29,672 bases of DNA from CAYNTS01 sp964400495. Lineage in GTDB: Bacteria > Fidelibacterota > Marinisomatia > SCGC-AAA003-L08 > D37C17. Positions 24,383-29,672 of the stretch are shown here, in pieces; positions within the stretch are counted from its first letter, which is position 1; every line of letters begins with the position of its first letter. The stretch is taken from the NCBI GenBank assembly GCA_964400495.1, contig CAYNTS010000023.1, positions 1 to 29,672 of the forward strand, read 5' to 3'. The notes beneath the pieces were generated by a model. That model worked only from the letters and a program-made list of their open reading frames with translations, was not told the origin of the DNA and ran no database searches. The position numbers were made by a program, and so were the translations under genes.

Positions 24383-25894
24383 TTATCCAATAATAATATT
24401 TACAAGCATAACTACATCTAAAACATTAATCATTCCATCTCCATTCAAATCTGATGCATTTTCTTGATATTCAGTAGGAGCAATTTCATGAAGAATAATA
24501 TTAATTTGCATCACAATATCCAATACATCGACTTGATTATCAGCATTAATATCTCCCGTAAATGTAACATTTGTTGAAAGACTAAATTCTATATTTTCAC
24601 TCTCCTCATTAGTATAAATAGAGGTTACTAATATGGCATGGTTTTCTAAATTTGGATTCACTAGTTCAAAGATAGATTCAACATCATTTAAGAGTAAAGA
24701 GGTGTTTGTAATTTCATCATTTTCGCCTACAACAAGATGTAATATTTGAAGTTGATTAAAGGCATTTGATTGTATTGAAATAACATTTTGATCTGGAGAT
24801 AGTTCAAAAAATCTTGATGCACCTTTTTGGGTGGACAACTCAAATGGAGAGTTTTCAATTGTGTCAATTTGTGCTGTACAATACACATTAGATTGCATAA
24901 AATGTACACTAGGGATAGATCTATTTCCCGTAAAAAATCGCCATTCAGCATAGTTTTTATAAGCATCACTTAGGTTGGTAAGTTCATCCGTAATTTCTTG
25001 TAATGCACTATTGTAACTGATAAAAACATCTACATGATTTTCTGTGGCCGTTTGAAACCCAAAATCTTCCCAAATAAGTCGATTAATGGTAGAATCCCCG
25101 TATGCTTCTACTAAAAACTTTTGCCATAAAGCTGAGCGATATTGGTAAATATCAACAGAAGAGTCGATACTAATTTCAGGATAAGATAATGGTGTTGTAA
25201 TATCACAATTGCCCAACATGGTTTGTAAATGAATTGACTCTGGGAAAACAACATTCTCCATATAGGTTGCAGTTTGTTCAAACAACCAGCCATTATACAC
25301 ATAATTTCCAGGTTGACCAGAAGTACCTGTTCCATACCTAACCTGAATTGCATGGTGTAGTTCATGTGCTACTACATGGATATTCCAATATGGTATTGTG
25401 TTGAATTCATTCAATAATGTAGAAACAACCATAAAACTGGTAAACCCCCCAATATATGGCTCAACTGGATATGGGCGTTCAGGTGCAACTAATCCTGCCG
25501 CATCATTAGCGAGATAAATATCATAGAGGGCATTTCCTCCAAAATTATTACAATGGTTTGGTGATGTTGCATCCTCAATTGATTCATCACAATCGGGAGG
25601 CATCATTTCCCACCCATCAACCATGTAAATATCAAGAGCATATTCAGCTAAATCAATTATTGATTGGGCATAACCAGCATTGCACTGAACATTAAGTAAA
25701 TTTCCATTTATAAGTTGTGAGTCTGCATCCGAAGTTGTAAAATGAATAATAAAGTGTTCAGATTCAATCTGTTCGGGATAGGTATATTGAAACCGTGGGA
25801 AATCTCTATGTTGAGCATCCAAAACACATTGTAGCAAAGGAATACTACTTCCTAGAATACTATGAAATAAAATTAAGTAAACTAATTTTTTCAT
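24383..25894 (-). CDS. Exported HExxH metalloprotease-like protein with C-terminal dockerin-like repeats
   Basis: A 503-residue exported protein with a zinc protease motif: VVAHELHHAIQ gives H177-E178-x-x-H181. A glutamate 25 residues later (WLFEQTATYME, E206) could be the third ligand, as in gluzincins. Upstream are ESEHFIIHFTTS and YDIYLANDAAGLVAP, the prelude typical of the putative metalloproteases first noted in myxobacteria (MXAN_6640-like). Six cysteines in the first half could form disulfides. The tail is GDINADNQVDVLDIVMQINIIL, a linker with TEYQENA, DLNGDGMINVLDVVMLVNIII. The start overlaps the upstream stop (ATGA at 25891-25894). Peptidase activity is predicted from the motif only. 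Confidence 0.82.
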   Translation of the reverse strand: MKKLVYLILFHSILGSSIPLLQCVLDAQHRDFPRFQYTYPEQIESEHFIIHFTTSDADSQLINGNLLNVQCNAGYAQSIIDLAEYALDIYMVDGWEMMPPDCDESIEDATSPNHCNNFGGNALYDIYLANDAAGLVAPERPYPVEPYIGGFTSFMVVSTLLNEFNTIPYWNIHVVAHELHHAIQVRYGTGTSGQPGNYVYNGWLFEQTATYMENVVFPESIHLQTMLGNCDITTPLSYPEISIDSSVDIYQYRSALWQKFLVEAYGDSTINRLIWEDFGFQTATENHVDVFISYNSALQEITDELTNLSDAYKNYAEWRFFTGNRSIPSVHFMQSNVYCTAQIDTIENSPFELSTQKGASRFFELSPDQNVISIQSNAFNQLQILHLVVGENDEITNTSLLLNDVESIFELVNPNLENHAILVTSIYTNEESENIEFSLSTNVTFTGDINADNQVDVLDIVMQINIILHEIAPTEYQENASDLNGDGMINVLDVVMLVNIIIG

Positions 25895-27213
25895 TCTATA
25901 ATAACTCCTACTAAAATAATAATATCCGTAATATCTAATACCTCATCACTATTCATATCGGCCAACCCATTATATTCATTTGCGAGAATAAAATCTACAG
26001 CTATGATAATATCTAATATATTTGCTTCACCATCTTGGTTTACATCACCTAGTTCATCAATGGTTGACTGAAAAAAATCTAATACTCTATGGTTAAACTC
26101 ACTAAAAAACACATGTTCTGCCATTGTATTTTTCAATTGACCTTTTATTCCACTTTGAATACTTGTTTCAACTGAATGAAAAACAGGAAATAATTCAGGT
26201 GAAGATTCTAAAACTTCTAAGAATTCACTATATTCAATATTAAAGAATTGATCTATTCCTAAAAATCCACCATTATGAATTTCATTGTAAAGTTGTTGAG
26301 ACAATTGGGCATCTATTTCTGGTACTCTTTTAAACCGTTGAGGAAACAGGGGTTGTACTAAATTTTCATAATATTCAGTTTGAATTTGGCGATAAAGTAA
26401 AGTTTGGTAATTTTCATAGGTTATATTATTGTCAGATGTATTATCATTTTCAACAGTGCAGAAAATGGTTGGAATTTCAGTAACTTCAAATAATGCAGGA
26501 ATACCCTTACTACAATACCCAGCAGTAGCAGAAAAGTTTAATGCATAAGAAACGGAAGGTGCAAAGTTGCTCCCATTAGACATGCCTAATGCAAATATTG
26601 GACTGTCTTCATTGAGTGTGCCTCTCAATTTAAATGTATCAATTAAAGCTGAAATATTATCAATATCAATATTTTCCCCACTATTCGGAGGAAGTATTTT
26701 CCACCGTAAATATCCATCACCATTAGTATCTCCCAAAGTACCTTCCTCTGAATCCGTTGCAATAACAGCAAAACCCCGGGAAACCGCGTCCTTTGTGAAT
26801 ATATTCTTTTCTACTTTAATAAACCAATTTGAACCATGCCCTGAAGTACCATGAAATAAAAAGATCACTCCAATATAATCTTCTGGAAATACATGATAAA
26901 CTTCTTTTAATGAATTGACACATTGAATTTCCTCACTGTAAAATTGAGTATTTTCAATAACCTCTAAATTCGCAGAAATATTTAAATCAAATGACGGCAT
27001 GATAAATGAAGTATGCCACTCATCAAAATAGATTAGTAATTCAATATCACCACTCCAACCCGTAAAAATATCGAGTAATGGTGTTTCAAATCCCCAAATA
27101 TGAACTGTGTCACTTGCTGAATATTGTCCGCTACCATATCCGTTACTAACCAGCAATGTATATTCCTGTGAAATAATGATTGAAAAGAGTAATATAGCAA
27201 AATAATTTTTCAT
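25891..27213 (-). CDS. Exported alpha/beta hydrolase-like enzyme with N-terminal repeat domain and dockerin-like tail
   Basis: A 440-residue protein with signal peptide (MKNYFAILLFSIIISQ). Residues 19-65 (LVSNGYGSGQYSASDTVHIWG to FTGWSGD) look like one InlB B-type repeat. An alpha/beta hydrolase core follows: VIFLFHGTSGHGSNW (oxyanion region), FAVIATDSEEGTLGDTNGDG, and the nucleophile elbow FALGMSNGSNF with S212 in GxSxG. A DTNGDG loop within the core could bind calcium. His and Asp of the triad are not certain; candidates lie in the last third. The tail is GDVNQDGEANILDIIIAVDFIL, NEYNGLA, DMNSDEVLDITDIIILVGVII, and its DNA is almost identical to the tail of the upstream GH5 gene. An esterase or polyester depolymerase-like activity is plausible. 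Confidence 0.78.
   Translation of the reverse strand: MKNYFAILLFSIIISQEYTLLVSNGYGSGQYSASDTVHIWGFETPLLDIFTGWSGDIELLIYFDEWHTSFIMPSFDLNISANLEVIENTQFYSEEIQCVNSLKEVYHVFPEDYIGVIFLFHGTSGHGSNWFIKVEKNIFTKDAVSRGFAVIATDSEEGTLGDTNGDGYLRWKILPPNSGENIDIDNISALIDTFKLRGTLNEDSPIFALGMSNGSNFAPSVSYALNFSATAGYCSKGIPALFEVTEIPTIFCTVENDNTSDNNITYENYQTLLYRQIQTEYYENLVQPLFPQRFKRVPEIDAQLSQQLYNEIHNGGFLGIDQFFNIEYSEFLEVLESSPELFPVFHSVETSIQSGIKGQLKNTMAEHVFFSEFNHRVLDFFQSTIDELGDVNQDGEANILDIIIAVDFILANEYNGLADMNSDEVLDITDIIILVGVIIE
25944..26051. repeat. 108-bp direct repeat, copy 1 (tail of alpha/beta hydrolase gene)
   Basis: Aligns without gaps to 27274-27381 at an offset of 1330 with 2 mismatches (25961 G versus C, 26024 G versus A). 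It covers the first dockerin-like repeat, the NEYNGL linker and the start of the second. Such DNA identity, while other tails in the window differ at many bases, points to recent duplication or gene conversion. Confidence 0.92.
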
Positions 27214-27220
27214 AAAAATA

Positions 27221-28546
27221 TCAATATAAAATTCTATTAACTAACAATACAATATCAATTATATCTAAATTACCATCACTATTCATATCGCCCAACCCAT
27301 TATATTCATTTGCGAGAATAAAATCTACAGCTATGATAATATCTAATATATTTACTTCACCATCTTGGTTTACATCACCTAAGACAGAACAAGTCTCTAG
27401 ACCTAATGCACAGAGTATGGAATAACCACTGTCATCTGTAAAGAGAGTTGAATCCGATGCAATATTGTTATTAAACATAGTAAAATTTGAACATGAATCA
27501 TTAATTGCCCCTTTCCAATTGTAAAGTGCCCAATTTATTCCAGTGGTATCAAATGATTCTCTAACTGTTTTTAAATAGAATAATAAATCTGTAGTGTTTG
27601 CTCCATTTGTTGCACCCCACTCACCTAAATAAAGTGGAACATTCAAATCTTCAGCATGTTGAGCTAATGTATCATATATCCAATCTTGTACATAATCAAC
27701 ATTCCCTTGAAATTCCATATAATCTAACCATTGGTGAAAAATAAACCCAGTATCTTGGTCTGTTTGTTCAAGACTATCTGGGGCAAATATAAGCGAATCA
27801 TAAGGAAACGGAATACCCGTTGTTTCAATTGGGAAACTACCAAAGCATTTTCCTTGATTGACAAATATCCATGGCTCATAAAAATGAATGGTTGGAATAA
27901 TATTATCATCCTCCAACAATGCTAAAGAATCTACATTACCCCATACAATAATGGTATGCGTAGAATCTACTGTTCTAATTGAATCAATAATGGTTTTAAA
28001 GGCAATCCGCATTTGATATGAATCCAAACTCCCTGGCTCATTATAAATTTCATAAAACAAAGAATCTGGATGTAAATATTTATAATGATTGGCTATATCT
28101 CTCCATTGTTTCCCGATGGTTTTTGACATATAAGTATATGTATTTGCATTTAACATTGTATCATCCCAAGCCCAATTGTAATAATTTAGATTTACAATAA
28201 GATTGTTGTCTCTACAGAACGAAATTCCCAAATCAGTATAATCAAAAATGGATGAATCTGTGTAGGTTGGAGCGAGTGAAAAATCCCATGTATTTACAGA
28301 ATCTGAGTAGTTCCACCAGTGAGCAAAATCTGCTTTCAATCGAACATGATTAAATCCAAATTCACTCATAAGTTGAAAATCTCTATTGGAATATTCTCTA
28401 TAACCTTCTGAGCTGGTATTATGAATATGTGTTAACCACCCTTGAGCATTTATTCCTCGTCCTAGCATTTCATATCGTTGCCATGCAATATCACTAATTT
28501 GTCCAAAGAGATTTCCATATAAAAATAAAATTGTTAAGACTTTCAT
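27221..28546 (-). CDS. Exported GH5-like glycosidase with C-terminal dockerin-like repeats
   Basis: A 441-residue exported cellulase-superfamily enzyme. The signal peptide is at 1-15. It has RGINAQGWLTH at strand 1, FGFNHVRLKADFAHWW at strand 2, FYEIYNEPGS at strand 4 with E170 as acid/base, IIPTIHFYEPWIFVNQG with the conserved His and Tyr, and VPLYLGEWGATNG at strand 7 with E309 as nucleophile. WALYNWKG gives the last-strand Trp. All the invariant GH5 residues are present, so activity on beta-1,4 or beta-1,3 glucans, mannans or similar is likely. The tail is GDVNQDGEVNILDIIIAVDFIL, NEYNGLG, DMNSDGNLDIIDIVLLVNRIL. It leads the four-gene operon; its start lies within the last bases of an orphan tail remnant and is preceded by TTTGGAGG. 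Confidence 0.9.
   Translation of the reverse strand: MKVLTILFLYGNLFGQISDIAWQRYEMLGRGINAQGWLTHIHNTSSEGYREYSNRDFQLMSEFGFNHVRLKADFAHWWNYSDSVNTWDFSLAPTYTDSSIFDYTDLGISFCRDNNLIVNLNYYNWAWDDTMLNANTYTYMSKTIGKQWRDIANHYKYLHPDSLFYEIYNEPGSLDSYQMRIAFKTIIDSIRTVDSTHTIIVWGNVDSLALLEDDNIIPTIHFYEPWIFVNQGKCFGSFPIETTGIPFPYDSLIFAPDSLEQTDQDTGFIFHQWLDYMEFQGNVDYVQDWIYDTLAQHAEDLNVPLYLGEWGATNGANTTDLLFYLKTVRESFDTTGINWALYNWKGAINDSCSNFTMFNNNIASDSTLFTDDSGYSILCALGLETCSVLGDVNQDGEVNILDIIIAVDFILANEYNGLGDMNSDGNLDIIDIVLLVNRILY
27274..27381. repeat. 108-bp direct repeat, copy 2 (tail of GH5 gene)
   Basis: Partner of 25944-26051 with 106 of 108 bases identical. It encodes GDVNQDGEVNILDIIIAV and the following linker of the GH5-like protein. 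The identity stops sharply on both sides, within the second EF-hand-like repeat and just before the GDV start of the first. Confidence 0.92.
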
Positions 28547-28629
28547 TTATATACCTCCAAAATTATACCTGCAATTAACATAACATCAACCATATCAAGA
28601 TTACTATCTGACACTTTTACGGATTTTGT
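28543..28629 (-). pseudogene. Orphan dockerin-like tail remnant
   Basis: Between the EEP lipoprotein gene and the GH5 gene, the minus strand in the frame ending at TGA 28545-28543 reads VSDSNLDMVDVMLIAGIILEVYK. This matches the second half of the shared tail (SDGNLDIIDIVLLVNRILY in the GH5 protein). The frame is closed by a TAA at 28632-28630 and has no start or body. It is what would remain if the body of another tailed gene had been deleted or replaced. The ATG of the GH5 gene overlaps its stop (ATGA), the same coupling seen between intact neighbours in this operon. Confidence 0.65.
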
Positions 28630-28644
28630 TTACACAATTGGACT

Positions 28645-29547
28645 TTACTTTTCTGACCATTTAAATATAGCTTCAATTGGATTATGATCAGACATAGAAA
28701 ATTTGTTTTTATTTGAAAAGTTTGTAAACTCAAGTATCTTTCGTTGGATAGTTTCAAATGAAAATGTATTCTCTTTTACTAGAATATAATCTAAAAGTTG
28801 TTTCGGATTTTTTAAACCGGCAGTCCAATTAGAAAATGATAACTTGCTAGACAAAGGACCAGTTTTTAGATTTAGAAAAGATAACATTTTTTTAAGATTT
28901 TTTATTTGGGAGATATTCAAATCACCACAAAGAATCAAGGGAGAAGTTGCATCAACATTGGGTTCAATTAGTTCATGTTGAATTTGAGTATATTGACTAT
29001 TCCGAACCATTGAATATTCATCTCCATTATCGGATTGCAAATGAGTATTGATAATGTAGAAGTCCTGATTATTCTTTTGAAGTTGATACAGTTTTGCACC
29101 CTTTAAGGCAATCCAATCCCACCCAATTGCATTTAAAAATTGTATTTCATCGACCAATGAAATAGGCAATTTACTTAATGCCCATAAACCGCTATTTATT
29201 TTAAAAAATTCACCCTTATCAGCCGGTTTAATTTGAAATGGATATAAATATTTTAGTTCTTCAAACAGAATATCCCGAATCTTATTATCAAATGCTTCCT
29301 GAAATAAAATAACATCATAATGGGCAGACTGTTTTAGCTTTTCAATAATTAGTTTAGCTCGTTTACGAGGTTGAGAAAACCATCCATAGGGAGATGGTAA
29401 CATGTGAATATTCCACGATAAAAGGGTTAACTCATTGGGTTTAGATGATGAGCCACCAATCATTTTTGGTTCAAGAGATGGATGGTTGGTGCTGTTGAAA
29501 CATCCAACGAATAGCAATATTAAAAATATGATTCCTATTTTTTTCAT
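28645..29547 (-). CDS. Lipoprotein of the endonuclease/exonuclease/phosphatase superfamily
   Basis: A 300-residue lipoprotein: MKKIGIIFLILLFVGC with lipobox FVGC (C16). The metal-dependent phosphodiesterase fold (PF03372) shows all key motifs: SWNIHMLP (N46), VILFQEAFD (E84), YIINTHLQSDNG (H169), LILCGDLN (D209, N211) and MSDHNPIEA (D287, H288). The early MLP, the LYPF block after the QEAF motif and the overall length resemble bacterial sphingomyelinase C-like enzymes rather than nucleases, so a lipid phosphodiester substrate is a fair guess, not proven. It has no dockerin-like tail. It is oriented toward the tail-bearing operon, 98 bases upstream of the GH5 start. Confidence 0.85.
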   Translation of the reverse strand: MKKIGIIFLILLFVGCFNSTNHPSLEPKMIGGSSSKPNELTLLSWNIHMLPSPYGWFSQPRKRAKLIIEKLKQSAHYDVILFQEAFDNKIRDILFEELKYLYPFQIKPADKGEFFKINSGLWALSKLPISLVDEIQFLNAIGWDWIALKGAKLYQLQKNNQDFYIINTHLQSDNGDEYSMVRNSQYTQIQHELIEPNVDATSPLILCGDLNISQIKNLKKMLSFLNLKTGPLSSKLSFSNWTAGLKNPKQLLDYILVKENTFSFETIQRKILEFTNFSNKNKFSMSDHNPIEAIFKWSEK

Positions 29548-29564
29548 GCAAAATTAATTAATAA

Positions 29565-29610
29565 CTGTAATTTACAGCATATTTTGAAATATTTCTGTGA
29601 GCAAACTCAC
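29565..29610. repeat. Two small inverted repeats upstream of the EEP lipoprotein gene
   Basis: CTGTAA-T-TTACAG (29565-29577) and GTGAG-CAAA-CTCAC (29597-29610) lie in the 125-base stretch before the window edge. The first sits about 18-30 bases upstream of the ATG at 29547 and could be an operator. The second sits at the end of a possible incoming frame. Both are short enough to be chance. Confidence 0.3.
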
Positions 29611-29672
29611 GCATTTAATTTTGGTTCTTCACACTTAACGATACTTTTTTCAATGTAGGTTGTAGATAAACA
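29607..29672 (-). CDS. Possible C-terminal end of a gene entering from the right edge
   Basis: On the minus strand the frame from base 29672 is open for 21 codons (CLSTTYIEKSIVKCEEPKLNA) to a TGA at 29609-29607. It could be the last part of an upstream gene, but the stretch is too short to judge and nothing in it is recognisable. Confidence 0.25.
   Translation of the reverse strand, partial: CLSTTYIEKSIVKCEEPKLNA

Noticed and set aside
14896..28614. Regularly spaced short repeats as a possible CRISPR array
   Set aside because: The repeated DNA is the dockerin-like coding motif at gene ends; spacing is over 1 kb and irregular, and sequences vary as protein-coding repeats do.

Overview
The window is AT-rich (about 30% G+C by eye). 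It carries two very different gene sets, one on each strand. The low G+C, the short signal peptides and above all a run of secreted enzymes ending in an identical two-repeat dockerin-like tail (GDVNxDGxxN[IV]LDI..xVNxIL, an EY linker, then D[ML]NxDGxx[ND][IV]LD) suggest an uncultured marine bacterium of the Marinimicrobia (SAR406) / Bacteroidota-like type. This is inference; no rRNA or other phylogenetic marker is present.

Left part, plus strand (1-11842): nitrogen-oxide and cytochrome c functions. The end of an unidentified gene (1-69) is followed by two NarK-family nitrate/nitrite carriers, a rho-independent terminator, and a Ric/YtfE-type di-iron protein that repairs Fe-S clusters after nitrosative stress. 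Next comes a probable operon of a small lipoprotein, ResB and a CcsA/ResC fusion (system II cytochrome c maturation). Together these fit an anaerobic nitrate-respiring cell that loads heme onto periplasmic cytochromes. A perfect 24-bp palindrome lies after the ccsA gene. Then come a PilT-type retraction ATPase, a penicillin-acylase-family Ntn hydrolase and a small membrane protein.

Middle, minus strand (14839-11843): a probable metal-handling group. A Cys-rich exported protein lies upstream of a small HMA-like lipoprotein, which overlaps by 4 nt a TonB-dependent outer-membrane receptor with unusual cysteines in its plug. A sequence matching the FNR/CRP consensus TTGAT-N4-ATCAA lies just upstream of the lipoprotein gene.

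Right part, minus strand (28546-14891): seven exported proteins with dockerin-like tails. They are a GH5-type glycosidase, an alpha/beta hydrolase, an HExxH metalloprotease and a GH18-type glycosidase in one tight operon, then a class-C beta-lactamase-like serine hydrolase, a TIM-barrel glycosidase, and an unidentified protein. Among them sit a DUF1566 protein that lacks its N-terminus and a compact set of five small cytoplasmic genes (GNAT, AHSA1/SRPBCC, VOC, nitroreductase, YjbR). A lipoprotein of the endonuclease/exonuclease/phosphatase superfamily closes the window. No cohesin or scaffoldin is visible, so the tail is either a docking module for a partner encoded elsewhere or a surface-sorting tag. 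Signs of turnover here include a 108-bp tail duplication with 2 mismatches, an orphan tail remnant at 28543-28629, a 5'-truncated DUF1566 gene and a GNAT gene split between two frames.

No tRNA, rRNA, CRISPR array or insertion sequence was seen. No gap between genes exceeds 300 bases.
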